Source: Marsupella aquatica
Lineage: Eukaryota; Marchantiophyta
Reading direction: 5' to 3'
NCBI GenBank assembly: GCA_973895155.1
Contig: OZ316892.1
Coordinates: forward strand, 10,726,001-10,790,000
DNA: 64,000 bases
The position numbers and the translations under genes were made by a program. Positions 32,129 to 42,624 of the stretch are shown here, in pieces. Below the pieces are notes generated by a model, which worked only from the letters and a program-made list of their open reading frames with translations, ran no database searches and was not told where the DNA came from. The stretch's first letter is position 1; each line of letters opens with the position of its first letter.

Positions 32129-35100
32129 GTGAGCATCTCCCAGTACTGTTCACTCACTCACTGTAGCAGCATGACATCGGGCGCAGCATCAAGCAGTTCC
32201 AATGTCCAAGACATTGCTGACACAACAGGTGCACCGAACATTGAACCCAGCAGAGGTTCCACTCAAGTCTCTTTTGATCTCGAAGCACTCAAGGATTCTC
32301 TCAAGGGTCTATCGTACTCTAAAAGAGAGAAGCTCGATGGAAAGAACAACTACATTGGCTGGAAATTTCGGGCTAAATGGCAGTTTCGCAAGGACAAAGT
32401 CTGGTGGGAGCTGGTCAGCCCTGACAAGTCCAGGAGAGTGCAACTGACGGCCCAAGAGCTGGAAGATAAAAAGGAGAAGGCAATCTACGTATCCTCCGTG
32501 ATGGTAAGAGAACATATATTTCCAGTTGTTAAGAAGTATCAAGATGATCCGGCCGAACTCTGGCTACAGTTGAAGTCTAGGTTTGAAACTGCTGCTCTGG
32601 GAAAGCAACTGATTCTCAAAGAAAAACTATCACGTGTTGCTCTTAGTGAAGGTTCTAATGTCGAACTGTACATTAGAGAGCTAGAGAATCTTGTAATGCA
32701 GCTTGGCGAGATCGACTATGAGATAAAGGATAAGGAGCTGATTCGCATAGCTCTAGCTGGACTCCCAGAGAGCTGGAAGCCATTCGCTTCCTCATTTGGT
32801 ACTCTGCTGCATCAGTTTCCGAACATGACATTCAACGATCTCATTGGCCACTTGGAGGCAGAGGAGTTACAGCGCACGTTCATGCGGAAGGAGACCACTG
32901 AGGAGGCACTTGTCACCCTCTATAACAATAGAGGAAGCTCCTATCGAGGTCGTGGTCGTGGTCGCAGCAACTATCGTGGCAGGGGTAGAGCTGCCCCACT
33001 CCTTGATTCTAACTCAAAGCGTGAAGATGTCTGCAGTTTCTGTGGATACTTTGGCCATTGGGAGAGCGAGTGCATGAAGAAACTTGAGAACCAGATCAAG
33101 AGCCTGCAGACTAAACATGCAGAAATCAAGGCACGTAGACAGAAGGGCAAGCATCATGCAAATGTAGCAGAGACTGTTGATCCTGACACGTTTGATGATT
33201 GTGATATAGAAGGTGACATTGAGGTCAACCTTGCCGAACTTCATGACTCACGTAAGCATGAATGGCTTATAGATTCAGGTGCAAGTGCACATGTTACAGG
33301 CAACAGAGCCGTACTTAATCGCATAGTGCCTCACCCTGCTTCCAACGTCACCACTGCATCTGGAGCACGAATCCCCATTGTCGGGAAAGGCTATACCAAG
33401 TTTGGTAATAATAAAGTGGTGAACAAGATTTTGTATGTGCCTGGCATGACCAAAAATCTCCTATCAGTTGGACAACTTGCCGACGAGGGTCATCCTGTTC
33501 TGTTTGATTCAAGACATTGCTACATTCTCAAGAAAGGGAACCCTAGTAAGATCTTTCTCAGTGGAATTCGTGACCGTCGGAATAGCCTGTATCGCTTGGA
33601 CACTTCACTTCAGGGCAATGCTGCTCTCTGTCCGGAGGCACATCTATCGCTAATTCATGATCATCAAGCACCTGCTACAACACACTTGGATCGTTCAAGT
33701 GATGGACTGACAGCCAGCGTTAAACCCAGGTCTCTCCTGGAAACCTGGCATCGTCGACTCAGTCATGTCAATTTTCAACGAATCTGCAGCATGTCCTCCA
33801 AGGATTTGGTTACAGGCATCCCTAAGCTTCTATTTGAGAAGCATATTTGTGACACCTGTGTTCTAGGTAAACAACACAGAGAGCGTATCCCAAAGAAATC
33901 AACAACTCGTACATCACGAATTCTTGAGTTGATCCATACGGATCTTTGTGGTCCCTTTGTTGTACCCTCATTACGAGGCTCTAAGTATCTACTCACATTC
34001 ACAGATGACTTCTCTCGATATACTTGGACATATTCCATCGCCACAAAAGATGCTATGTTCTCCACATTCAAGATCTTCCAAGCTCTAGTTGAACGTGAAT
34101 TCAATCAGAAGATTTCCTGCATCCGATCAGATCGTGGAGGGGAATACCTATCAAATGAGTTCAATTTGTATTGCGACCAGCAAGGCATCAAGCGACAGCT
34201 CACTGCAGCACGCACACCCCACCAGAATGGAGTGGCAGAGCGAAAGAACAGGACACTTCTTGAAGCAGCACGCAGCATGCAGATCGAAGGCAACATCCCT
34301 CTCTTCTTGTGGGATGAATTAATTCACACGGCAAATTTCATTCTTAACCGTTGTGAGACATCTTTCCATCCCAACTCTACACCATTCTATTATCTCTATG
34401 GTTCAAAGCCTGATCTCTCCCATATACGTATTATTGGCTGCTTAGCTTACGTGCATGTCCCTCAAGCTCATCGCCACAAATTGTCTGCCAAATCAATTCG
34501 AACAGCATTGATTGGATATGATGACAAAACCAAAGCCTACCGATGCTTTGATCCTATCAAGCGAAAGATCTTTATTAGTCGTGATGTTATTTTTAATGAA
34601 GAAGTCATGTTTGATTTCAATACCAAGTCTCCTCAACATTCTTTCTCTGCTGACTCCCTACTTGAAGTGCCTCAACCGCACATTCATCTGGAAGCCAACA
34701 TACAGCTACCAGCAGCCACCTCTGATGGGATCGTACCCCTTCCAGACACACCGCATCAAAATCCTGATGCAATCTCTACTAATTCCTTAGACTCAAGTGT
34801 CCATGAAGAGAATACATGTGGACTTCCTAGAGTCCCCACAAATAGTCACGATACTGGTAGTACCCAAGAGCTTGATCTCCCAACTGCTCCAGAGCCACCA
34901 CTAAGAAGGTCCAACAGAACCAGCAGAGAACTTCCAGTTCGTCTTCGTGAAGACTACGTCGTTTCCTTTCGACCTAGCAATCCTGATGTCTGTCTTGTGG
35001 AGACTTCAGAACTGGTTGACGACACCATCACTTTTGAACAGGCAATGTCAGATCCAGCATGGTATTCTGCTATGACAGAGGAATTCAAGTCTTTACTTGA

Positions 35101-36319
35101 AAACGACACATGGGAACTCACTTCATTGCCTCCTGGCAAAAAGGCTATCTCTTGTCGTTGGCTATATAGAGTAAAAGAAGAATTAAGTCCTACTCGAAAG
35201 CGTCTCAAAGCTCGATTGGTGGCCAGGGGACTGGAGCAAAAACACGGTATTGATTTTGAGGACACCTTTGCACCAGTAGTCAAGTGGTCCACTCTCCGTC
35301 TCATCATTGCTCTAGCAGCTGCACTTGGATGGAAACTTCATCACATGGACGTCATTACCGCTTTTCTTAATGGAAAGTTGAAGGAACTCATCTACATGAC
35401 TCAGCCCCCGGGTTTTGCTACTCCAGGATCAGAGCACCTTGTCTGCAGGTTAAACCGCTCAATTTATGGCCTCAAACAGTCTCCTCGTGCCTGGTACGAG
35501 GAGGTGGATGCTTTCTTGAGAGAAAATGGATGGACCCGAAGTGCTGCAGATCATAACCTCTATTTTATCAACGATAATGGCAAGATTGTCTTGCTTCTGC
35601 TATTTGTGGATGACCTCCTAATAACTGGAAATGATCCAGCGAGAATTGCTGAAGTGAAGGCCAGTCTGAGCGCTAAGTACAAGATGAAGGATCTTGGTGA
35701 GACTACCAAGTACCTTGGCATTCAATTCGCTCAAGCTTCAACCGGCATCTTCATCCATCAACAGTCATACTGTGAACAATTGCTCAAAGAGTTCAACATG
35801 GAGGATTGCAAAATGGCAACCGTGCCTTTGCCCGATGGCCTTGAGCTCCTCTCTGAGACATCTACTCCTGACGTAGATGTGACATATTATTGCAAAATCG
35901 TTGGTAAGCTCATCTACCTTACTAACACTCGCCCTGACTTAGCATATGCAGTAGGCATGTTAAGCAGATTCATGAGTCGCCCCCAGCAACGTCACCTTGA
36001 TGCTGCCCGACATGTCCTCAGATACATCAAGCTCACTATGGATTATGGATTATTTTATCCTCGATCTGCTGAGCTGTGTTTGGAAGGATACACAGATTCT
36101 GATCATGCTGCTTGCAAGGATACTCGTCGATCCATTGGGGCATACCTATTCAAGTTTGCAAATGGGACAGTCACATGGTCTAGCAAACGTCAATCCACAG
36201 TCTCTCAAAGTACCACTGAAGCCGATATCGGGCATTATCAGAAGGAGCAAGAGAAGGGGTATTTCTTCGTCGACTGTTGCTTGAGCTCAAGTTCATTCCC
36301 ACAGTATGTGCTGTACTAA
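32129..36319 (+). CDS. Copia Gag-Pol polyprotein, frameshifted in RNase H
   Basis: ATG 32129 opens a 1396-codon frame. Gag region: KLDGKNNYIGWKFRAKWQ at about residue 69, a Gly/Arg-rich stretch at about 270-288, and a zinc knuckle CSFCGYFGHWESEC at about 301-315. Protease: WLIDSGASAHVTG at about 379. Integrase: zinc-binding WHRRLSH...CDTCVLGKQH at about 535-590 and a DDE core (HTDLCGP, DDFSRYTW, SDRGGEY, QNGVAERKNRTLLEAA). Reverse transcriptase: ARLVARGLEQKHGIDFEDTF, HHMDVITAFLNG and catalytic FVDDLL. RNase H begins (GYTDSDHAACKDTRRS), but loss of a single A at about 36224 shifts the frame in the STTEA motif and adds a short false tail. The true continuation is at 36226-36642. Otherwise the frame is open, so decay has just begun. 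Confidence 0.95.
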   Translation: MSISQYCSLTHCSSMTSGAASSSSNVQDIADTTGAPNIEPSRGSTQVSFDLEALKDSLKGLSYSKREKLDGKNNYIGWKFRAKWQFRKDKVWWELVSPDKSRRVQLTAQELEDKKEKAIYVSSVMVREHIFPVVKKYQDDPAELWLQLKSRFETAALGKQLILKEKLSRVALSEGSNVELYIRELENLVMQLGEIDYEIKDKELIRIALAGLPESWKPFASSFGTLLHQFPNMTFNDLIGHLEAEELQRTFMRKETTEEALVTLYNNRGSSYRGRGRGRSNYRGRGRAAPLLDSNSKREDVCSFCGYFGHWESECMKKLENQIKSLQTKHAEIKARRQKGKHHANVAETVDPDTFDDCDIEGDIEVNLAELHDSRKHEWLIDSGASAHVTGNRAVLNRIVPHPASNVTTASGARIPIVGKGYTKFGNNKVVNKILYVPGMTKNLLSVGQLADEGHPVLFDSRHCYILKKGNPSKIFLSGIRDRRNSLYRLDTSLQGNAALCPEAHLSLIHDHQAPATTHLDRSSDGLTASVKPRSLLETWHRRLSHVNFQRICSMSSKDLVTGIPKLLFEKHICDTCVLGKQHRERIPKKSTTRTSRILELIHTDLCGPFVVPSLRGSKYLLTFTDDFSRYTWTYSIATKDAMFSTFKIFQALVEREFNQKISCIRSDRGGEYLSNEFNLYCDQQGIKRQLTAARTPHQNGVAERKNRTLLEAARSMQIEGNIPLFLWDELIHTANFILNRCETSFHPNSTPFYYLYGSKPDLSHIRIIGCLAYVHVPQAHRHKLSAKSIRTALIGYDDKTKAYRCFDPIKRKIFISRDVIFNEEVMFDFNTKSPQHSFSADSLLEVPQPHIHLEANIQLPAATSDGIVPLPDTPHQNPDAISTNSLDSSVHEENTCGLPRVPTNSHDTGSTQELDLPTAPEPPLRRSNRTSRELPVRLREDYVVSFRPSNPDVCLVETSELVDDTITFEQAMSDPAWYSAMTEEFKSLLENDTWELTSLPPGKKAISCRWLYRVKEELSPTRKRLKARLVARGLEQKHGIDFEDTFAPVVKWSTLRLIIALAAALGWKLHHMDVITAFLNGKLKELIYMTQPPGFATPGSEHLVCRLNRSIYGLKQSPRAWYEEVDAFLRENGWTRSAADHNLYFINDNGKIVLLLLFVDDLLITGNDPARIAEVKASLSAKYKMKDLGETTKYLGIQFAQASTGIFIHQQSYCEQLLKEFNMEDCKMATVPLPDGLELLSETSTPDVDVTYYCKIVGKLIYLTNTRPDLAYAVGMLSRFMSRPQQRHLDAARHVLRYIKLTMDYGLFYPRSAELCLEGYTDSDHAACKDTRRSIGAYLFKFANGTVTWSSKRQSTVSQSTTEADIGHYQKEQEKGYFFVDCCLSSSSFPQYVLY

Positions 36320-36642
36320 ACTGCCAAAACGAGGAAGCCTTGTCACATCTCTCAAATGCAGAGACACCTACTGGACAGGACATCCATCTCAACTTGCATT
36401 GTGACAACCAGGGATCCATCAATCTGGCCAAGAACCCGATCTTTCATGCAAGGACCAAGCATATTGAGCTGCAACACCACTTTATTCGTGAACGCTTGCT
36501 GGAAGGGGAAGTAAAATTACATTACATTCCCACTGCCCTGCAACAGGCCGACATCTTGACCAAATCTCTGCCCCGGTGGAAATTCGAACAGCATCGAGAC
36601 TCTATTGGGCTCAAGTCTCTCAGAGATATCAATTCACTGTAG
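36226..36642 (+). pseudogene. Copia RNase H, C-terminal part in the shifted frame
   Basis: In the +1 frame relative to Gag-Pol the sequence continues ALSEGAREGVFLRRLLLELK, then CDNQGSINLAKNPIFHARTK, HHFIRERLLEGEVKLHYIPT and QADILTKSL, ending with TAG at 36640-36642. This is the conserved end of copia RNase H, containing the DNQ catalytic Asp. It proves that a single small deletion, not a rearrangement, separates it from the main frame. Confidence 0.9.
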
Positions 36643-36730
36643 ATATGTCCTTTGTGCTGCACCTACCTGTTTACATGTGCATCCGGGTCGCCCTCTCCAA
36701 TATTGAATTGTACATCAGTTAAATCTCGGG

Positions 36731-36740
36731 CGAGGAGGGG
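36731..36740 (+). other. Copia polypurine tract
   Basis: CGAGGAGGGG directly before the TGTTGG start of the 3' LTR; the site where plus-strand DNA synthesis would be primed. Confidence 0.85.
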
Positions 36741-36981
36741 TGTTGGAATTGTTTGTATGCTACGTCCGAGTTCTGCTGGGCTACGCTGTGCATCTTAGTT
36801 AGTATGTATATACGGTGCACCTGTTGCCAGCATCAGATTTAGGGCAATCCCATTAACGGTTTGATTAGGACTAGGCTGTATAGTGCGCCGAGTTTCCACG
36901 GCTGATTCTTCCCTTGCCACTTAAGGGACCCACTGTTGATTCTCAATTCATTCAGTCAGTAAACTCATTTACATTTCTTCA
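36741..36981 (+). repeat. Copia 3' LTR
   Basis: 241 bp, 238 of 241 identical to the 5' LTR by eye, followed by the AGGAT target duplication. Confidence 0.97.
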
Positions 36982-36986
36982 AGGAT

Positions 36987-37605
36987 AAGGTGAGACCCTC
37001 AACTCCAACGATAAGGTCGATCGTTGGAAAAATTGAGTAAAGAGTCACAACACATTCTTGCAACCTCAAAAGAGGATAAGCAATCTCCATTAGTGCAATC
37101 CTGCACCGTTTGGTTTGTACATCTCAGCTGATCAAAAGTTGTTCTTAGTGGCTGTTTCTCCTCACACTCAAATCGAGAGAGAGCCCACGGCTTCGCCGCG
37201 GCCAGAAGAGATATAGTGCAGCATGTATTTATGGGTACCTGACACAACCCAGCAACCGGTGGCGTTTCTCTTCTAATGCTTGAGAAAAATGGTTTCTGAA
37301 AGGTACAATTCCTGGACGAGCTTCCTCATTCCAGCACCGACAGCTTTAACAAGTAGAATGACCTTTGAATTCCTCTAAATTTCACATTACCTATGGCCGC
37401 ATATTTCTGGCCAAGACCGGGATTTTTCTACGACATTTTGGAAACATCATTTTATACTACCGCTTGTGTTATCTTGCAAGCTTGGATTGAGTACCACTCG
37501 TCTAAGACGGAAACTAGGCAAAGTGTTACTAGGAAGGACGGTGGACCAACTCCTTTGGTTTTTCAACGATTATCCGTAGGACACGGGAATCGCAGTCCAC
37601 TAAGG
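36987..37605. other. Downstream flank of the SERK-like gene; no kinase exons
   Basis: I checked the minus strand here for a transmembrane exon or kinase motifs (GxGxxG, HRD, DFG, APE) and found none. A minus-strand frame at 36999-37247 has VARMCCDSLLNFSNDRP, which vaguely resembles an RLK kinase tail, but without supporting context. Confidence 0.5.
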
Positions 37606-40150
37606 CTATAAAAATGCAGCTGTGAGCTTCACAACTGCCAAAGCCATGGAAAGTCGTAGTGCAAAAGAATTAAGATTGCTGCAAGAAAACAGAAACTGTT
37701 AGCTCCACACGATCTCCGATCATACTCTCTAAAGGCAATCTCCTAGGTTCATCCTCTACACAGATGAATTCACATAACTTGATGCTGAGTCAAGTAGGAG
37801 GTTTCTCTGAAAACAGGTATGGTCTGGAATTATGTGTTACTCTGCTGTCATACAAGTCTCAAACAATTCAAGCAATACCATAATACAAGTTAACAATACG
37901 ACAGCAAGACTCAATAGCGATGAAAAGATCAGATTGAAGACAATTTTCTGCCTCGTACTTCAGAAGTCCACTCACAGCAATAGAGTCCCAGCCGTGGATG
38001 GAGCTGGCAGAATTGGAGCCTGAGCTGGACCGAAGAATGAGGCAGGGTAGTGCAGACCTGGATTTCCCTCAAAGCTGATTTGACAAAGGAACACATTGCA
38101 TCAGACAAAATGCATCAATTCTCTCTAAGTCGAATTCGATTCTGCTATTCATTATCAGTTATCAGGAGTCATAAGCGTGTTGCGCATCCTAATCAAGTAT
38201 TCTATATGAACTCGGGTACGTACAGAAGTCAAGATAGGGCAAGGGAGTAACATAAGTTACAACCATAATGAATCCCAGCCAACATCCAGGTAGAAGCAAA
38301 GGCTAGAGGAGTACCTCCGTTGAGGAAATTTGGTAAACACGCCCGTCACTGGAATATCACCGGTCAAATTGTTGTTTGATAGGTCACTACAGAGTTTTCA
38401 ATGAGTGTGACATCAGTTAATATAGCCAAGGTAAACGGAAACGCAGGGTCTGCGATAATTGCTGAGGATGTACTTGCTTTCAAAAATTCGCGTTGCTGAA
38501 CAGATGAAACGAGCAGTATATTGTTGGCAAAAGTTTATATTGAACCCAATCTTTTGAGATGTGTGAAGAATGATATATGAAGGGTTCATAATCTTACAGC
38601 ACTTGCAGGTTGTCCAAGCCAGTGAGTGACCCTGGTATTGCGCCAGTAAGATGATTTCTGTTTAATTGGCTGTCCACCCAGACGCCACAGACGACAATGA
38701 GCATGGTACAAACAAGCGGAACAGCTTCTCTAGTATATAAACCCAACCGAGCCACCTCCCTACGAAATTGTGCTTTCACCAAAATGATTACTACGTCATC
38801 CAATTTCAATTACATCTTAGATAGGTAAAAGCCGACAAGACAAAAGAATCGTCCCCTGGAAAACACCGTGCAACACCAAACATCAAAACAGCATGAGAAC
38901 TTGGGTCGGCCGGAATGAATTACAGAGAGCTAAGCTGTGAAAGGTTGCCCAACTCTGCAGGAATCTCCCCAGTGAAATTATTTTCAGATACCTCCAATCT
39001 AATAAGTTCTGTGAGGTTTCCAAGGCTACGTGGAATCGCTCCGCCTAAGCTGTTATTATACATTTCCCTGGAAGGACAGTAACTAGGATCAGATCTCTCA
39101 GTTAATGATTTCTGTCGGTTAAATTATAACCATTATCCCAAATCTCAAAGAATAAAAGATTCACTACCTAAGCACCTGATTACGTAAAAGACATGGATGG
39201 AGAGCAATTCATCGACCTCACACGAAAATAATTGATGTACTCGAGCTCACCAGACACTGTAGGAAAACTTACAGGTATTGCAGTTGTGACAGCTGACCAA
39301 GGTCAGACACTAACTGGCCGGATAACCCGCCGCTCTGTAGGTCGCTGAAGGGCAAAAATCAAATGAAACGTCAAGACTGTGTTGCCAACCCTTACTCAGA
39401 CTAAGCAGTGAAAGCATACGAAAATCACTCAAATTTGGAGGAAACGAGACTTGTACTCACACTCTAATTACGAGATTGTCGAGGTTGCAAGTGATGTAGA
39501 GCCACGTGCATGGATTTACCAAGGATATATCCCAGGATCCTAACAATTGATTCGGATCAATTAAAGCCATGCGTAGGGCGTGCAGCGCATCGACTGCGTT
39601 TCACAAAATGTGAGAGAGAGCTTCGAAGCACGACCCAATGAGAGAAACGATGCTGACTGATTGGAATTATTGAGACTTCATACGAGTTCTGACCTCCAAG
39701 GAACAGTCATTGAGAGAGGTTGTGACAGGCAGCGAATTAACGACTCATCTCTTCTAGTCTGTTAATGCAACACACTCAATGTAGAAAAGGAGTGAACTCT
39801 CTATGCAATTGCGTAAAATTAGCACTACTCTAGGGCCTACGACAATCACAGTGTGTGACCCAGTCTTGGAGTTCTGCAGATATAAATTGATTGCCGTCAC
39901 CAACTCCCCACTCGACTAATTCGTTTCGTGGGCATTCTAAGCTCAATTGGATATTCTCACTCGGCAATTATTGGATTTTATTGTGTCTGTCCTACCTTGA
40001 AAGTTCAATGTTCATCTAGCATTGTATGTCCCGTTCCATACCTTCCAAATTAGCCACAGCAGTCCACGGTACAGCAGCCAGAAGCATCAAACACCAAGAC
40101 GCTTGGATAGCAGTGGCACCAGTCCAAATGGCTTGGTGTCGGGATCCCAT
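37606..40150 (-). CDS. SERK-like LRR protein without kinase, with GPI-signal-like C-terminus (8 exons)
   Basis: Exons (minus strand): 40150-40042, 39593-39461, 39344-39273, 39067-38924, 38669-38598, 38386-38315, 38074-37976, 37678-37606. They join to 774 nt, 257 residues plus TAG; all introns are GT-AG and phases agree throughout. Exon 1 encodes a signal peptide (core [15 protein letters not shown]). Exon 2 is the LRR N-terminal cap with [11 protein letters not shown]. Exons 3-6 encode five LRRs, such as [33 protein letters not shown] and [17 protein letters not shown]. Exon 7 is Pro-rich ([15 protein letters not shown]). Exon 8 ends in [19 protein letters not shown] and stops. Exon sizes 133, 72, 144 and 72 nt and the sequence match the extracellular part of SERK/BAK1 co-receptors. 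The transmembrane and kinase exons are replaced by a hydrophobic tail that looks like a GPI attachment signal (possible omega site in PSTAG). It probably acts at the cell surface as a co-receptor ectodomain or decoy; this role is inference. Confidence 0.85.
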
Positions 40151-40252
40151 TTCGCAAGCTCAGTGTCTACAGAGAGAGATTGAAAGCCTCAAGCTAGCTA
40201 GACTTCTGGAATCTACCTCGTAAACGTTTATGAGTATGTGTCCATCCACTTC

Positions 40253-40390
40253 GAGCAGCAAGGAATGCAGCACAAGAGTGGCACCCACACAAATCAAACG
40301 TAGAGGAGCAATGCAATCGAATGCGTAGAAGAGTGTTGGTGATGTCTATATACTTTGAGCAGCAAGGAATGCTGCAGAAGAGTCTCTCCA
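40253..40390 (-). promoter_or_regulatory. Promoter region of the SERK-like gene with a 104-bp duplication and TATA-like box
   Basis: The block GAGCAGCAAGGAATGC (continuing GCAGAAGAGT) occurs at 40253 and 40357 (offset 104). On the minus strand, CAAAGTATATAGACATC (around 40345-40355) is a TATA-like element about 200 nt upstream of the ATG at 40150. The start site would then be near 40315. Based only on sequence and position. Confidence 0.4.
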
Positions 40391-40399
40391 ACACAAGTC

Positions 40400-41137
40400 A
40401 AAAGTGGAGGCACAATGCTAACGGTCCTGCCTTCTGGTGGTCGAGCTGACGCTCACTTCTTACTTACTGTCGCTCGATTATAAATACCACAGCCAAAACA
40501 ACAAAAGGAGCACAACCGGGAGACACGATCCCCAGGCAAGAGACCCAATGAAAGGAGCGAAAACAAGGGAACACCAGGAGGACCAGGAGGACCAGGGACC
40601 AGAAAGCCCGAGAGTCCACAGCGAGAGTGCACCACGATCCATTTCCTCCGGGAATCTGTTACGCCCTCTCACTTAAACCACAGTGGTTCTTTTAATTAAC
40701 AAAGCTCAGATTACTTCGAATACTTCGAAACTGAACTCGAATCGATTCAATTATTGGGTTGAGTGTGCAACCCCTCTGGCTCCACCAACCTGACGTCATT
40801 TGTCACCTTGTCCTAGTGCTGCACTCACCTCAGTGGATTGTCGTCTTCTCTAGTTTGGCTTATCTCTCTTTCTACCTTTGGATTTAGGGCTCCATCTCAT
40901 TCAGTAGATCTAGCCTGGCTGAGGGTCTCTCCTGCGGCGCTCTCAGGTGCGGCTCACTGGCATCGAATTCCCGCTCTTCCTCAGCAGTTTAGTGACAAGT
41001 TGTGTCTCGAGAAACGTCATTATAGGCTTTTGGTGTCACCAAATGTGTCCCGAGAGTGAGAAAGTTAAAGGTTACTTTATCAGACTCCTCCTCGCTCTTG
41101 AGTCGTCAATGTACAGTGAGGATGACCTCGTTTCAAG
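40400..41137. other. No convincing gene
   Basis: A small GGACCAGGA minisatellite at about 40575-40605 creates overlapping short ORFs on both strands; none looks like a protein. Confidence 0.4.
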
Positions 41138-41239
41138 TTAGCTTTTAGCTTTCTGAGCATCCACAAGCTGTTTCGCAGTACCCGGTATTTCTGCGATGAT
41201 CTGCTTCAGATTTGACGCCAGCTCTCGAATCCTCTGAAT
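41138..41239 (-). CDS. Possible terminal exon of an unrecognised gene
   Basis: After an acceptor-like CTGTAG, an in-phase 34-codon segment reads IQRIRELASNLKQIIAEIPG then TAKQLVDAQKAKS and TAA at 41138. It is amphipathic and looks like the end of a coiled-coil protein. The preceding exon could not be identified on the minus strand up to 41830. Could be chance. Confidence 0.3.
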   Translation of the reverse strand: MQRIRELASNLKQIIAEIPGTAKQLVDAQKAKS

Positions 41240-41611
41240 CTACAGTGCATCATTTTGCATATGCTTGACACTCTTCAAGCGTTGTTTACAGTAGGTGTTA
41301 TAATTAACGAAAGCAAGCCGCACATCGAAACAATGGCTGCGAAGACAATGAAAATAATACTTCTCTTCAATCTTCAAAGACTCAACGTCCCAAAATCTGG
41401 TCAAAAAGGGAATCCAAGTAGTGGGGACAGCTAGAACCCATCTGCACAAAGAGTGGACTGCTTTTGAGCACAGAAATTTTTGACCGCCGCCTCGAATGAT
41501 CACAGCAGCCAAAGTCGGCTCGTGCTACGTACACACTCCGTAAGTGCAAACCCTGGCTAAGTGGACGAAGTCCCGTTCTTCTATGTTTTTCCCTACCGCA
41601 CTTTTATTGCA

Positions 41612-41830
41612 GTTTTTGTTTTTTTGGCCTTGAAAGCCGAAAGCTGGGCCACCCAACAAGAGGATAGACGTCCTGATCCAGAGCATACAATTTGATGTGG
41701 GGGACAATTCCCAAGGATCCAACAGGGATCCAGACCTAGAGGGAGGGAGAGGGATAACTTGGGCCCCAAAACTGGCTGAGAAGAAACCATTACTCCCACC
41801 ATTACACCCCACCCACATAACAAGCACTTT
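41612..41830 (-). mobile_element. SINE-like relic related to the element at 59434-59744
   Basis: Read on the minus strand it shares with the 59.4-kb SINE a Pyr-rich block (CCCTCTCCCTCCCTCTAGG), GGGATCC/GGGTCC motifs, GTCCCCC and the ending TTTCAAGGCC plus an A-rich tail (AAAAAAACAAAAA). The tRNA-like head is missing or too diverged. Similarity is partial and judged by eye. Confidence 0.4.
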
Positions 41831-42620
41831 TCTTGTAATTTGGTATGTCTTAGCTGCACTCTAAGGACAAATATGTACTAATAGTTATATGTTGATTTTA
41901 ATATAATCCAATTTTGCCCCCAATTTTTATATGAACACCTATGGGTGTAACACGTGCACATAATATATAGTTACTCCTTAAGTGTTTATGAACACTTATG
42001 GATGTAGATATGTGCGCTTAAATATTTACTCTATAGATGTTCATATAATCTCATCATTACTCTGGCGATTCCATTGACTTACACTGATTGATAAGTGCAT
42101 GTCATTTTGGAGTAGAGTAATAATAATTGCACTTATGAGGTGATCATGTTGAGGGCAGGGGTCATCTATAATTTACTAAGGATTGAAGTCATGAGAATGT
42201 GGACCTACATAGGGCCCATATGCTGAGCACTGTACACTCTTTATCAATAAATGGGAACTCCAAGGTTTTGCACTCATGACATAGTGTAACCCCCAATCAA
42301 GTGCATGTTGGGTGCTTCTTCCTGAAACTGTGCACTTAGAGAGAGGCAGCCATACTTTTGGAAAATCCTTTTGTTACAAGTTTTGTCACAAACAGGGAGT
42401 CTCAAAGCTTCATAGTTGCAGATGATGGCTTCTGGCCATAAACAAATGGCCACAGATGTTTCAGAGGGTTATTTAAAAGTTTGTTTTTTTCTCTAGCCTC
42501 TACAATGCCTTATAGTCATGGCAATGACCAACCTTTACGGCAAAAAGAAACGGATTATGAATTCGACAGTTTATAATGTTTTCTATCTGTAACCTTGATT
42601 ACTAAGTTAAGGTCCAGAAA
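41831..42620. other. No gene seen
   Basis: AT-rich. Short direct repeats of ATGAACACCTATGGGTGTA type occur near 41932 and 41990. Confidence 0.4.
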
Positions 42621-42624
42621 AAGA

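Larger units (their letters stand above)
31827..36981 (+). mobile_element. Ty1/copia LTR retrotransposon, 5155 bp, nearly intact
   Basis: Two 241-bp LTRs (31827-32067 and 36741-36981) start TGTTGGAATT and end ATTTCTTCA. AGGAT target duplications lie at 31822-31826 and 36982-36986. A primer-binding site TGGTATCAGAGC (32068-32079) complements initiator tRNA-Met, and a polypurine tract CGAGGAGGGG (36731-36740) abuts the 3' LTR. The order gag, protease, integrase, reverse transcriptase, RNase H is typical of copia. The LTRs differ at three positions, all transitions, so insertion is fairly recent. One frameshift in RNase H makes this copy defective. Confidence 0.97.

Noticed and set aside
36999-37247. 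VARMCCDSLLNFSNDRP on the minus strand as a possible receptor-kinase tail of the SERK-like gene
   Set aside because: No HRD, DFG or APE motifs nearby, and the SERK-like gene already ends with its own stop in exon 8.
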